NCBI GenBank assembly: GCA_027486655.1
Contig: JAIXOR010000029.1
Span: 1 to 42,857, forward strand
DNA length: 42,857 bases
Origin: Verrucomicrobiaceae bacterium
GTDB lineage: Bacteria > Verrucomicrobiota > Verrucomicrobiia > Verrucomicrobiales > Akkermansiaceae
Direction of reading: 5' to 3'
This document shows, one piece after another, positions 9,289-18,489 of this stretch. Position 1 is the stretch's first letter. Each line of letters opens with the position of its first letter. A model generated the notes under the pieces. It was not told where the DNA came from, made no database searches, and saw only the letters and a program-made list of their open reading frames with translations. Position numbers and translations under genes: made by a program.

Positions 9289-11376
9289 ATGTCCACCAAG
9301 TCCCTAATCCGCCCCTTCGGGCTCTTCGTGCTGGCCTGTTTGGTCCCCGTCGCCCGTGCCGCCGATGATGAAGGCAGTCTCCGCGCGGCAGCCGCCACGC
9401 CGCAGGGCCGCATGGTTCTGGCTGCGGCCGAGCTCCGGAGGGTGGCCGCGCCGGTCATCGACGAGTTGTCCGCGTCGGCCGAGGGCAAGCGCTTCATCAG
9501 CGAACTCATGGCCTCGCCCGGACTCTTGGGGGACTTGATGGGCTCCGGGCCCTTGCCGGACGATCCCGGCAAAATGCTGCGTGTGCTCCATGATCTTTGG
9601 AAACAGGACCGCGCCGGACTCACCCAGGCCGAGGATCGCGGCACCGCCGCCGCCGTCGCGCTTACTTTCGGCCAAAGCAAATGGCCCTCCGACAAAGCCT
9701 ATTCCCGTTACGCCTGGTTTCGGGACTCCCGGCGCAAGGGGCTGCTGCATCCGCAGTTCGCCAGCCTCAGGCCATGGGAGAAACGATACGTCGTTTCCGC
9801 AGGCGGCAACGGAAGCTGGAATGGCGAGGGCGGTTGGGACGATGCCTCCCTCGAATGGCTCCGCGATCATGTGAAGCTGCCTGCCGCCGACTACGTCGGT
9901 GCGTGCTGGCAAGCCCCCTACCGCCTCCATAATCTGTTAGGCGACTCGATTCACGGCGCGATGTATTACGCCCCCTTCGGCGACATGGTCCACGCACGCC
10001 GGGTGCGCGATGTCGGCGGAGTCTGCGGTTCGCTTTCCCACTACGGAGCCAACGCCGCACGGGCCAATGGCATTCCCGCGATCACCATGGGAGAGCCCGG
10101 ACACTGCGCCTATGCCGTGCGAGTCAAACGCGGCGAATGGACTCCCGCCTACAGCCTCTCGTGGCAGCGTGGTCTGCACACCAGCCTCTGGGGCTCCACG
10201 TGGACGCAGCTTGTCCTCCAGGAAAAGGCGCTTGGGGATCAGGAGGCCCACGACCGCAGCACCGCCCACCTCTGGCAGGCGCGGGCGCTCGCCTCGTCCC
10301 AGCCGGAGCTTGCGGAGACCGCCTACCGCCTCGCCCTCGAGGCCCAGCCGATCCACCAACCCGCCTGGCGCGAGGCGGTCCGCTTCCTGCGGGATGTTCG
10401 CAAGCCCTCCGCCTCCGCATGGACCGCCATCCAGTCCTCCGCTCTCGACGCTCTCGCGGATTTTCCGGAAGCCGCGTGGGATGTCGTCTCCGATATCCAG
10501 CCAGCCGCCCTTGCCTTGATGCCCGGGGCGGATGCGGAGGCGTTTTTGTTAGATTTTCACCGCCGGATCGCTCCGCGCGACGGGCCCGTGATGTGGAATT
10601 TCTCCGCCGCGCTCAAGGCGCAGGCCGACGGGCTTGGCTCGGATGTGTCCAAGCGTCTTGCCTTCTTTGAAAAAGTGCTCGCGGTTCAGGCCTCGTCGAA
10701 GTCGTGGTTCGCGCCGACCATCGCCTGGGGTCAGGAGGCCTTTGGAAAGGATGCGGCCAACTCGCCCGCCTTCTTCGCCGCGCTGGCCCGGGTGTTTTCC
10801 TCCGGTGCCGCCGGGAGCAATCAGGATGGCCTGCGCGCCGCCCTGCGCCCCGCGGTGCTCGCCGCCGCTGCCAATGGCAACGTCGAGGCCTTTCAAGCGC
10901 TCGGCAAGGCGGGTGCCGTGCTGCGGAACAGCGAGGCCCTCAAGACCGAACCCTTCCCGGGCGATCTTCTCAGCTCGGGCGGACTGCTCACCGTTTCCAG
11001 CACCTCCGGCTGGGACCATCCGGAGAACCACTGGGGCGTCATGGAGGCCTGCGGCGGAGGCTTCCACACGGAAAGACAGGTCCGCCCCTGGGCCGTCGTG
11101 CGGCTTGGCAAGCTGGGGGACCTTTCCGGCATCGTCATCCACGATCCATCCGGCGGCCACAACGCCACCCGCCAGCTCCCGCTCAAGGTGTCCATCTCTG
11201 AGGACGGCTCCTCATGGCAGGAAGTCTTCCGCACCGACCAGCATCAGAATCCGTGGCGCATCCCGCTCGAAGGTCGCGCCACCCGTGTCCAGTTCATCCG
11301 CGTCGAGCGTGATGACGAGCGCAGCGAGTTCTTCCACCTGAATGCCATCCACGCCTACGGCCGTCGGCTCCAATGA
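9289..11376 (+). CDS. Secreted transglutaminase-like protein with C-terminal discoidin-like domain
   Basis: The 695-aa product begins with a Sec signal peptide (SLIRPFGLFVLACLVPVARA, then ADDEG). The middle carries a transglutaminase/papain-like core: GGVCGSLSHYGANAARANGIPA with candidate nucleophile Cys246, and GEPGHCAYAV with His272. A helical repeat-like stretch follows (ARALASSQPELAETAYRLALEAQP). The last 150 residues look like an F5/8 type C (discoidin) carbohydrate-binding fold: VRLGKLGDLSGIVIHD, LKVSISEDGSSW and RVQFIRVERDD. I infer an exported enzyme, possibly a peptidase or cross-linking enzyme, that binds sugars. The third catalytic residue is not obvious. Its stop overlaps the next gene's ATG, which suggests translational coupling. 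Confidence 0.75.
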   Translation: MSTKSLIRPFGLFVLACLVPVARAADDEGSLRAAAATPQGRMVLAAAELRRVAAPVIDELSASAEGKRFISELMASPGLLGDLMGSGPLPDDPGKMLRVLHDLWKQDRAGLTQAEDRGTAAAVALTFGQSKWPSDKAYSRYAWFRDSRRKGLLHPQFASLRPWEKRYVVSAGGNGSWNGEGGWDDASLEWLRDHVKLPAADYVGACWQAPYRLHNLLGDSIHGAMYYAPFGDMVHARRVRDVGGVCGSLSHYGANAARANGIPAITMGEPGHCAYAVRVKRGEWTPAYSLSWQRGLHTSLWGSTWTQLVLQEKALGDQEAHDRSTAHLWQARALASSQPELAETAYRLALEAQPIHQPAWREAVRFLRDVRKPSASAWTAIQSSALDALADFPEAAWDVVSDIQPAALALMPGADAEAFLLDFHRRIAPRDGPVMWNFSAALKAQADGLGSDVSKRLAFFEKVLAVQASSKSWFAPTIAWGQEAFGKDAANSPAFFAALARVFSSGAAGSNQDGLRAALRPAVLAAAANGNVEAFQALGKAGAVLRNSEALKTEPFPGDLLSSGGLLTVSSTSGWDHPENHWGVMEACGGGFHTERQVRPWAVVRLGKLGDLSGIVIHDPSGGHNATRQLPLKVSISEDGSSWQEVFRTDQHQNPWRIPLEGRATRVQFIRVERDDERSEFFHLNAIHAYGRRLQ

Positions 11377-12275
11377 CCCCGCACCCTCACGCCGCCATGC
11401 GCCCGATCTCCCTGTTGTTTCTCACTCCGCTGCTGGCCACCGCCGCTCCCGTCGCGGACTTCGAGGCGGCCCTCGCCGCCGCCAAGTCCGCGCAGGCCCC
11501 CATCGCCGTCTTCCTCCATGGCTCCGATTGGAATCCCGCGGGCGAGACGATGCTCAAAACCTGGCAAGACCCCCGCATCGCCGATGCCGCCGGGCCCGCC
11601 ACCCCGCTCGTCACCATCGACCGGATGGAAAACCCGGACCAAGCCGCCACGGAGGCCGCCAAGCGCAATGCCAAGTGCGACCCGCCGGTCCGCAGCCTGC
11701 CCGCGGTCGCCTTCTATGATGCCGACGGCCGCCTTGTTTCCGTGCGCTCCGGCCTGCCGGAAATCGAATCCTCCGGCGGCCTGCCCGCCACGCTCAAAGG
11801 CATGCGGAGCCTGCTCGCCAAACGCGACGAACTCTGGAAACGCGCCACCTCCGAACAAGGGCCGAAACGCGCCGCCCTGCTCGGTGCCGGACTCGATCTC
11901 ATGAACCAGGGCCTCGGTCCGAAGAATCTCTATCAGAACGTGCTCAACGACATGAAACAGGCGGATCCCAAGGACGAGTCGGGCTACATCGGCAAGTACA
12001 CCTTCTCGCCCTGGTCCTTGCTCGATCTCGTGCTGGAAAAGGTCAAGGCAGGCGACCCCGCCGCCGCCGAAGCGGAGCTCGACCGCTGGAACCGCGTCAC
12101 CCGCCTCGACAAGCGCCAGCGCCAGGAGCTCCACGCCACCCGCTTCGCCCTCTATCAGCGCTGGCCTCAGAAAAAGGAAATGGCCCGCAAATCCCTGGAG
12201 GACATGCGGGCCGTGGATCCCGGATCGGACCTCGGCAAGGCGGCCGAGAGTTATCTCAAGCAGCTCAAGGACTGA
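11373..12275 (+). CDS. Exported thioredoxin-fold protein lacking the CxxC pair
   Basis: The 300-aa product has a signal peptide (MRPISLLFLTPLLATAA; that methionine, at 11397, is a possible alternative start). A thioredoxin-like beginning follows: AKSAQAPIAVFLHGSDWNPAGETMLKTW, and later the cis-proline region RSLPAVAFYDADGR. In related proteins the sequence after GSDW holds the two redox cysteines. Here it is NPAG, so disulfide chemistry is unlikely. The C-terminal half is helical and charged. The ATG overlaps the stop of the transglutaminase-like gene (ATGA), so the two are probably made together. Function unknown; a structural or chaperone role for its partner is a guess. Confidence 0.7.
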   Translation: MTPHPHAAMRPISLLFLTPLLATAAPVADFEAALAAAKSAQAPIAVFLHGSDWNPAGETMLKTWQDPRIADAAGPATPLVTIDRMENPDQAATEAAKRNAKCDPPVRSLPAVAFYDADGRLVSVRSGLPEIESSGGLPATLKGMRSLLAKRDELWKRATSEQGPKRAALLGAGLDLMNQGLGPKNLYQNVLNDMKQADPKDESGYIGKYTFSPWSLLDLVLEKVKAGDPAAAEAELDRWNRVTRLDKRQRQELHATRFALYQRWPQKKEMARKSLEDMRAVDPGSDLGKAAESYLKQLKD

Positions 12276-12278
12276 GCG

Positions 12279-12926
12279 TCAGGGCAGCGCCTTGATGTAG
12301 AGATCCTTGAAGTGGATCACGCTCTTCGGATCGTGTCCCTGGATGGCGATGGTCCCCTCGCCGAGCTTGCGGCCCGGCATGTTGTTGAGCGTTTTTGCCG
12401 GATCCCAATCCTCGGGCTGCGTCCAGTCGGTGGTCACCTTGCCGTCGATGGTGATCACGATGCGGCGTCCGTCCACCTTGATGGTGTAGTCGCACCACTC
12501 GTTGTCCTTGTTAGGTGCTTGGTCCATCACATCGGCCACGGCGTAGAGGCCGCCGGTTTTCTTGCGGTCGGTGTGGGTGGCGTTGACCTGGCATTCGTAG
12601 CCCTTGGAAGGCCAGTTGAGGTCCTGATACTCGGTGTGGAGGTAGATGCCGCTGTTGGATCCGGGCGTGGTTTTCACCTTGGCCTTGAACTCGAAGTTGC
12701 GGAACGAGGCCTTGCCATCCGCACCGACGTAGAAGAGGTGCGCGCGGCCTCCGTTCACCACGAGCTCGCCGTCCTTCACGGTGAAGACGCCGCTTTTCTT
12801 CTCGGCCTCTTCATTCGACTTCCAGCCGGAGAGGTCCTTGCCGTTGAACATGGAAATCCAGTCCCCGGCCAAAAGCGGGGCGTGCGAAAGGACAAGCGAC
12901 AAGAGGCAAAACAGGGTTTTTTTCAT
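12279..12926 (-). CDS. Exported 3-keto-disaccharide hydrolase domain protein (DUF1080)
   Basis: A 215-aa secreted protein starting at the ATG at 12926 with a signal peptide (KKTLFCLLSLVLSHAPLLAG). The single domain is a jellyroll typical of the family: WISMFNGKDLSGWKS at the start, then FRNFEFKAKVKTTPGSNSGIYLHTEYQ, GYECQVNATHTDRKK, NEWCDYTIKVDGRRIVITIDG and IAIQGHDPKSVIHFKDLYIK at the end. Family members act on 3-keto sugars and glycosides and are abundant in Verrucomicrobiota and Planctomycetota. It ends 3 bp from the end of the convergent thioredoxin-like gene. Confidence 0.88.
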   Translation of the reverse strand: MKKTLFCLLSLVLSHAPLLAGDWISMFNGKDLSGWKSNEEAEKKSGVFTVKDGELVVNGGRAHLFYVGADGKASFRNFEFKAKVKTTPGSNSGIYLHTEYQDLNWPSKGYECQVNATHTDRKKTGGLYAVADVMDQAPNKDNEWCDYTIKVDGRRIVITIDGKVTTDWTQPEDWDPAKTLNNMPGRKLGEGTIAIQGHDPKSVIHFKDLYIKALP

Positions 12927-12973
12927 GATGCGGAAGGCTGCGTGCCTCTCCATTCCCTGTCAAGAGGCCGGGC

Positions 12974-13642
12974 TCATGCGTCCACCATCGATCCCTTGCG
13001 CCCCGGCGTGATGTGTGGCGGTTTCAGGTAGATCGGCTGCGGAATCTCCGCGGACCAGACACGCCGCGTGGCGGCGTCCGCCGCCTGCCAGGCCTGCCAC
13101 AGGCGTGTTGCGTCGGGAGTCTCCACCCGCGGCCGGCCCGCCAGGTTTCCAAGCGGAAACCGATCGGTCGCCTCAAAGGAAAACACCGCGCATCCCCGTT
13201 CCAGCGCGGCGGCCACGGACTGCTCCAGTTCGAACGCTTCGCACAGCGTCGGCACCTGCCGCAGCCCCAGCGCCTCCACGCGGGCCGTCCAATACGATCC
13301 GCGCCGCGCATCGCCGATGGCCAGGCAGGCCGCGCCGTTCTCCGCCGCGGGCACCGCGAGCAAGGAGGGCAGCGCCACGGCCGGGCAGCCCATCGCCATC
13401 GCCACTCCCTGCGCTGCGGCGATGCCCACTCGCGTCCCGCTGTAGCTGCCAGGCCCGCTGCCCACCAGCACCAGCCCCACGTCCACTCCCGCGAGAAGTT
13501 CCTTGAGCGGCGGAAACAACATCGCGTTGTGGCTGCGGTCGCTTTGAAAGCCGCGCTCGTCGATTCGTCCGTCCGCATGCACCAGCGCCACCGACGCGCG
13601 GGGCGTGGAGGTTTCGATCACCAGCGTGGCGTGGCCGTGCAT
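12974..13642 (-). CDS. tsaB: tRNA threonylcarbamoyladenosine (t6A) biosynthesis protein TsaB
   Basis: Non-catalytic partner of TsaD in the complex that adds threonylcarbamoyl to A37 of ANN-decoding tRNAs. The 222-aa protein starts with the ASKHA-fold signature LVIETSTPRASVALV, followed by SHNAMLFPPLKELL and the family hallmark GSGPGSYSGTRVGIAAAQGVAMA, then LPSLLAV and AIGDARRGSYW. Length and order match TsaB. It is read away from exonuclease III with about 100 bp between them. The lysidine- or Met-type CAU tRNA and the UUU tRNA later in the window are t6A substrates in principle. Confidence 0.93.
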   Translation of the reverse strand: MHGHATLVIETSTPRASVALVHADGRIDERGFQSDRSHNAMLFPPLKELLAGVDVGLVLVGSGPGSYSGTRVGIAAAQGVAMAMGCPAVALPSLLAVPAAENGAACLAIGDARRGSYWTARVEALGLRQVPTLCEAFELEQSVAAALERGCAVFSFEATDRFPLGNLAGRPRVETPDATRLWQAWQAADAATRRVWSAEIPQPIYLKPPHITPGRKGSMVDA

Positions 13643-13745
13643 GGCGGAACGCTAGCCCGCCGCCGCCGCACCGCGCCAGCACGGAATCCCCTCCGCAGGC
13701 GAGACGCGGCTTGCCATCCCGCGCGCCGCTCCCGATTCTCCGCCC

Positions 13746-14504
13746 ATGCGCCTGCTTTCCTGGAACGTCAATGGCATCCGCGCCGTGCTCGGCAAGGGAT
13801 TCCCCGAATTCGTTGCGACCGAGAAGCCGGACATCCTCTGTCTTCAGGAAACCAAGGCGCGTCCCGAGCAGGTCCAGCTGCCGCTCGAACTCGGCGGATA
13901 CCATGACTATTGGAGCTCCGCCGAAAAACCCGGTTACTCCGGCGTCGCCATCTTCACCCGCGAAAAGCCGCTGGAGGTCACCGAAGGCCTCGGCATCGAG
14001 CATCACGATCGCGAAGGCCGCGTTCTCACAGCCGAGTATCCGGACTTCATCCTCGTCAACGTCTACACGCCCAATGCCCAGGACGAACTGCGCCGGCTCG
14101 ACTACCGCTTGACCTGGGACGAGGCGTTCCGCGAGCACGTCGCCCGCCATGCCGAGCGCAAGCCGGTGATCTTCTGCGGCGACCTCAACGTGGCCCATCA
14201 CGAGATCGACCTTGCCCGTCCCAAGGACAACCGCCGCAATCCCGGATTCTCGGATGAGGAACGCGCCAGCTTCGGGAAACTGCTGGAGGCGGGATTCACC
14301 GACACTTTCCGCCACCACTACCCGGACAAGCCCGCCGCCTACTCGTGGTGGTCCTACCGCGCCGGCGCCCGCCAGAAGAACGTCGGCTGGCGCATCGATT
14401 ACTTCGGCGTTTCCTCGCCCTTCATGTCGCGCGTCAAGGATGCGGACATCCTGCCCCACATCCACGGATCGGACCACTGCCCGGTGGGAATCACCCTCGG
14501 TTAG
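13746..14504 (+). CDS. xth: Exodeoxyribonuclease III (AP endonuclease)
   Basis: Cuts DNA at abasic sites and degrades 3' ends in base-excision repair. The 252-aa protein has every landmark of the ExoIII/APE1 family: [21 protein letters not shown] with the metal-binding Glu, [13 protein letters not shown], the catalytic [15 protein letters not shown], and the C-terminal WRIDYFGVS and HGSDHCPVG with the catalytic Asp-His. The start is the ATG at 13746. It ends 4 bp from the convergent helicase gene. Confidence 0.95.
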   Translation: MRLLSWNVNGIRAVLGKGFPEFVATEKPDILCLQETKARPEQVQLPLELGGYHDYWSSAEKPGYSGVAIFTREKPLEVTEGLGIEHHDREGRVLTAEYPDFILVNVYTPNAQDELRRLDYRLTWDEAFREHVARHAERKPVIFCGDLNVAHHEIDLARPKDNRRNPGFSDEERASFGKLLEAGFTDTFRHHYPDKPAAYSWWSYRAGARQKNVGWRIDYFGVSSPFMSRVKDADILPHIHGSDHCPVGITLG

Positions 14505-14508
14505 ATCC

Positions 14509-17046
14509 TCAGGCGATCGCGCCCAGGTCCTCCAGCGTGAGGACCACCGCGCCGGCCTCGTCGCAGCGCTCCAGGTCCACCGTGAAGCGGAGCAGCCAGT
14601 CGTTGAGTTCATCCGGATCCACCAGGATCTGCTCGACACTCCAAACCCGCGGGCCGGTCTCTGAGACCAGCGTGTTCCCGGCGGCGCGCGCCGCGGGATC
14701 CACCCGGATCCGGGTGTGTGTGGCGAAGTAGGCGTCCAGCAAGGGATCCAGCCGTGCCCGGTTCCACGCGTTTCCGGCGCTGTCCGCAGGTTCGATTCCC
14801 TCCAGCACCCCGGCCAGATGATCGTTGGAAAGGTCCTTCACCACCTGGAACACCGCGTTTCTCAGGGACCTCAGGAAGGCAGGGCGGTTCCGGGTGAAGG
14901 CCACCGCCCGGCGCTCGGGCGCGGGACGCTCCTCTTCCGGCACGTAGTCCGGGTCCCGCAGCTTCTCCCATTCCTCTAACAGGCTGGAATCCACCCCGCG
15001 CACGATCGCTTCGAGGAAATGCTCGGCCTCCATCAGTTCCTCGGTCTTCGCCGCGGGTGGCACCGTCTGCGAGAGCACCTTGTAAACCTCGGACAAGTGA
15101 CGCAGCAGCACCGCCTCGCTGCGCTCAAGGCCGTAGGTCTTGATGTAGTCCTCGAACGACTGCCAGTGCTCGAACATCTCCCGGGCGATCGACTTCGGGC
15201 GCACCCCCGCCTCCTTCATCCACGGACGGCGGGCGACGAACGCGTTGTAGGTCTGATAGATGAACTCCCGCCCGGGCTTGGGCCACTCGACCTCCTCCAG
15301 CAGCTCCATCCGCTTGTCGAACTCCACGCCCTCGTTTTTCAGGCGGTTCACCAACTCGCCCTTGAGCAGCTCCACCTGACGCCGCAGCACGATCTCCGGG
15401 TTTTCCAGGATCGCCTCGATCAGCGAAAGCACGTTGAGCGCATACTCGGGCGACTCCGCGTCCAACTGCGGGATCGCGTCCAGCAGCCACAATCCAAGCG
15501 CCTGGTTCATCGAGAAATCCTCCTGCAGCGAGAAGTGGAGCGCCACCTTCGCCGGTCCGCTCCGCTCGTGACGCGGGATGATCCGCAGGACCTCGCCCTC
15601 CACCAGACCGCGGAAAAGCTGGAACGCGCGCCTGCGCAGAGCCTTTTTCTTCGCCGCCGTCTCGTGGCAGTCCCCGATCAGTTTCCGCAAGGCCTCGCAA
15701 CCGTCCTCCTCCGTGCGGCCCAGCACGTTGAGCAGCATCGAGTGCTGGATCTGGAAACTGGAGCTCAGCTTTTCCGGCGCCGCATCGATCAGCCGGCGGA
15801 AGCTTTTCTCATCCCAGTTCACAAAGCCCTTCTCCGGAGGCTTGCGTTTCACGAAGCTCTTCTTGCCGGACTTGGCGGCCTTTTGTTCGAGGCGCAGGTT
15901 TTCGATCACATGCTCCGGCGCCTGGCAGACCACCGTGCCGATCGTGTCAAAGCCCCGCCGCCCCGCGCGTCCGGCGATCTGTTTGAAATCCCGCACCGCG
16001 AGCGTCTTGGTACTGCTTCCATCGTACTTGTAAAGCTGGGTGAACATCACCGTGCGGATCGGCACGTTCACCCCCACGCCGAGCGTGTCCGTGCCGCAGA
16101 CCACCTTGAGCAGTCCGCGTTGCGTGAGCTTTTCCACCAGCACGCGGTATTTCGGCAGCAGGCCGGCATGGTGGATGCCGATGCCGTGCCGCAGCAGCTT
16201 GGAGACCTCCTTGCCGTAAGGGCTGCGGAAGTTCGCGCCTTGCAGGACTTCGGCGATCGCCTGTTTTTCCTCCTTCGTGCAGAAGTTGGAACTCAGAAGG
16301 TTCTGCGCGGTGCCGGCGCAGGCGAGCTGGGTGAAGTGGACCAGATAGACCGGTGCCTTGCCCTGCCCGACCAGCTCCTGGATCTTCTCCTCCAGCGGCG
16401 TCTCGTTGTATTCGAACTCCAGCGGCACCGGTCGTTGCTCGGATTTCACCAGCACCGTTGGCGCACCCGTCAGCCGGGTGATGCCCTCCTCAAAGAACGC
16501 CGTCTCCCCGAGCGTGGCGGACATCAACAGGAACCGCGCCTGCGGCAGGGTGAGCAACGGCACCTGCCAGGCAAAGCCGCGCGAGGTGTCCGAGTAATAA
16601 TGGAACTCGTCCATGATCACATCGTCCACCCGGGCCCGGCTTCCTTCCCGCAGCGCGAGGTTCGCCAGGATCTCCGCCGTGCAGCAAATGACCGGTGCGT
16701 CCGGATTCACCGTCGCGTCGCCGGTGATCATGCCCACGTTTTCCGGCCCCAGCGTGCGGCACAGCGAAAGGAACTTCTCATTGGCCAGCGCCTTGATCGG
16801 CACGGTGTAGTAGGAGCGCCGCTTCAAACAAATCGCGCGGAACTGCACGGCCAGCGCAACCAGCGATTTGCCGGATCCGGTGGGCGTGTTGAGGATCACG
16901 TTGTTTCCCGAATACCATTCGAGGATCGCTTGTTCCTGGTGATCATACGGCTCGATGCCGGCCTCGATCAAATGGTCGAGAAACGCACTCAGGATCGCAT
17001 CGCTGGATGACGGATCGGAAACTTCGGCAGGATCGAGAGCGGGCAT
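14509..17046 (-). CDS. Ski2-like DEAD/DEAH-box RNA helicase
   Basis: An 845-aa ATP-dependent helicase. Visible motifs are the Q-like DHQEQAILEW, Walker A NTPTGSGKS (53-61), motif II DEFH (146-149), motif III MSATLGE (about 175-181), the second RecA domain with HHAGLLPKYR, TDTLGVGVNVP and motif VI QIAGRAGRRGFD, then a long helical C-terminal region. The DEFH box and long C-terminus place it with Ski2/Mtr4-like helicases rather than classical RhlB/RhlE proteins. The start is the ATG at 17046; a GTG at 17052 is possible. It follows the zinc-ribbon gene by 7 bp. It is the last gene of a minus-strand run that begins with the tRNA array and rtcB, suggesting RNA metabolism. Confidence 0.9.
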   Translation of the reverse strand: MPALDPAEVSDPSSSDAILSAFLDHLIEAGIEPYDHQEQAILEWYSGNNVILNTPTGSGKSLVALAVQFRAICLKRRSYYTVPIKALANEKFLSLCRTLGPENVGMITGDATVNPDAPVICCTAEILANLALREGSRARVDDVIMDEFHYYSDTSRGFAWQVPLLTLPQARFLLMSATLGETAFFEEGITRLTGAPTVLVKSEQRPVPLEFEYNETPLEEKIQELVGQGKAPVYLVHFTQLACAGTAQNLLSSNFCTKEEKQAIAEVLQGANFRSPYGKEVSKLLRHGIGIHHAGLLPKYRVLVEKLTQRGLLKVVCGTDTLGVGVNVPIRTVMFTQLYKYDGSSTKTLAVRDFKQIAGRAGRRGFDTIGTVVCQAPEHVIENLRLEQKAAKSGKKSFVKRKPPEKGFVNWDEKSFRRLIDAAPEKLSSSFQIQHSMLLNVLGRTEEDGCEALRKLIGDCHETAAKKKALRRRAFQLFRGLVEGEVLRIIPRHERSGPAKVALHFSLQEDFSMNQALGLWLLDAIPQLDAESPEYALNVLSLIEAILENPEIVLRRQVELLKGELVNRLKNEGVEFDKRMELLEEVEWPKPGREFIYQTYNAFVARRPWMKEAGVRPKSIAREMFEHWQSFEDYIKTYGLERSEAVLLRHLSEVYKVLSQTVPPAAKTEELMEAEHFLEAIVRGVDSSLLEEWEKLRDPDYVPEEERPAPERRAVAFTRNRPAFLRSLRNAVFQVVKDLSNDHLAGVLEGIEPADSAGNAWNRARLDPLLDAYFATHTRIRVDPAARAAGNTLVSETGPRVWSVEQILVDPDELNDWLLRFTVDLERCDEAGAVVLTLEDLGAIA

Positions 17047-17053
17047 CGGCACA

Positions 17054-17716
17054 TCAATCCACGATCACCGAGGCGGCGGCGGCCAGGATGGCGAGCCAGG
17101 TGGGCAGCTGCGATTCTGGCTCCGGCGGGGACTCGACGGACCCGCGCGGATAGCGCGTTTCGCGATTGTCGGATTCCTGATAGAGCCGTTTGGTCTTGTC
17201 CGCCTGGTGCTGCTGGAAAACCAGTTTTCCACCGGCCCTCCACCACTCGGTGAGGCGGCGGACTTCACCGCCTTCGAGCCACACGCCGTGGGTGCCGCAG
17301 CGGTCGATGATCACACCGCTGCGCCCGGCGAAGTTGATGTGGTTCATGCGCTCCGAACAGCACGGGCACTTGCGGTACACGACCTCGTGTTGGAACCCGT
17401 AGTCCTGGCCGATCTGTGCCATCTGGACCTGATCGAGCCAGACGAGCGGATTGGTCTGCGCGTCGAGCAAGGCTTCCAGTTCGCCCGGATTGAAGAACAT
17501 GCCGTGGCAGGACGCGCAGCGCTCCACACGGATCGGCGCGCCGGCATCGAACTCGATGACGGAGAGCGTAGACTCGCAGCCCGGGCAGGCCATCGTGCCG
17601 TCGGATCCAAGATCACGGAAATGCACCTGCCGCAGATCGATGTCCTGCCTCACGCCGCAATACGGGCAGAAGGTCATCGTGCCGGCGAGCGCACCTCCGC
17701 AATTCAGGCATTTCAT
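17054..17716 (-). CDS. Zinc-ribbon protein with C-terminal membrane anchor
   Basis: A 220-aa protein built of cysteine pairs: CLNCGG (Cys3, Cys6), FCPYCG (Cys17, Cys20), ACPGC, RCASCHGMFFNPGELEALL, then KCPCCSERM and DRCGTHGVWLEGGEV. The last two pairs resemble TFIIB-type zinc-ribbon repeats (CPxC...CxxxHGxWL). A hydrophobic helix (LPTWLAILAAAASVIV) closes the protein, so it is probably tail-anchored facing the cytoplasm. It sits 7 bp before the helicase and 30 bp after the spermidine-synthase-like gene. Function unknown. Confidence 0.8.
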   Translation of the reverse strand: MKCLNCGGALAGTMTFCPYCGVRQDIDLRQVHFRDLGSDGTMACPGCESTLSVIEFDAGAPIRVERCASCHGMFFNPGELEALLDAQTNPLVWLDQVQMAQIGQDYGFQHEVVYRKCPCCSERMNHINFAGRSGVIIDRCGTHGVWLEGGEVRRLTEWWRAGGKLVFQQHQADKTKRLYQESDNRETRYPRGSVESPPEPESQLPTWLAILAAAASVIVD

Positions 17717-17746
17717 GGGGATATCTTTGACGGATCTCCGTGCGGG

Positions 17747-18415
17747 TCAATCCCTGTCCGCCACGAAGAGGGTATGGGTGAAGCGTTTCGCCTTCGGGTA
17801 GGCCTTCGCGCCGATGCACTCGACGTTCTGGAAAACCCGTTCCAGCGAGCGGGCGAAGTCCTTGTCCGGATTCGCCGACCAGAACACGACGCGCCCTCCG
17901 GCATGCAGCGCGGCCTTCGTCCTCGCGACGCCGCCGCGGTTGTAGAGCCGTGCGTTGCCCTTCTGCACGAGCGGATCCGGGCTGTTGTCCACATCGAGGA
18001 GAATCGCGTGGTAGCGGTCCTTGCCGACGCGTTCGATGACTTCGCCGACATCGCGGACATGGATCCTCACCCGCGGGTCATCGAGCAGCAGGCCGTTGAC
18101 GCTTGTTAGATACTCGCGGTTCCACGAGATCACCTCCGGCACCAGTTCCGCCACATCGACGATGGCATCCGCCGGGCAGAGCTCGAGCACCCGCCGCAGG
18201 GTGAAACCAAAGCCCAGGCCGCCGATGAGCACGCGTGGTTTCTTCGGCATCCGCGCGCAGGCGAGCTCCGCCATCTGCTGCTCCGAGGACGAGGCGGTGG
18301 TGCTCATCAACTGCACACCACCGACCTTCAGATAGAAGTGCCCGTCGTGCTCCTGGAGAACGAGGGCCGTTCCATCGGGCGTGCGGCAGGAGGCGAGGGT
18401 GGTGGTGGGTTTCAT
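17747..18415 (-). CDS. Spermidine-synthase-like methyltransferase-fold protein
   Basis: A 222-aa Rossmann-fold protein from the ATG at 18415. The order VLIGGLGFGFTLRRVLE, VDVAELVPEVISWNREYL, DPRVRIHVRDVGEVI and YHAILLDVDNSPDP matches the SAM or decarboxy-SAM binding core of the SpeE superfamily. The residues after DVDNSPDP differ from true spermidine synthases, and no speD accompanies it, so the reaction is uncertain. It is codirectional with rtcB and the HNH gene, 74 bp after the latter. Confidence 0.75.
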   Translation of the reverse strand: MKPTTTLASCRTPDGTALVLQEHDGHFYLKVGGVQLMSTTASSSEQQMAELACARMPKKPRVLIGGLGFGFTLRRVLELCPADAIVDVAELVPEVISWNREYLTSVNGLLLDDPRVRIHVRDVGEVIERVGKDRYHAILLDVDNSPDPLVQKGNARLYNRGGVARTKAALHAGGRVVFWSANPDKDFARSLERVFQNVECIGAKAYPKAKRFTHTLFVADRD

Positions 18416-18489
18416 CGGAACGGAGTGCGGGTATCCACCGAAGCCGCGGATTTGTCGAAGCGAATGTGAGCGTGGACTGAAGTCCCGGG

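Noticed and set aside
15019..17010. 663-codon plus-strand frame opposite the helicase
   Set aside because: The minus-strand helicase motifs are unambiguous; the antisense product is Arg/His/Leu-rich with no domain.
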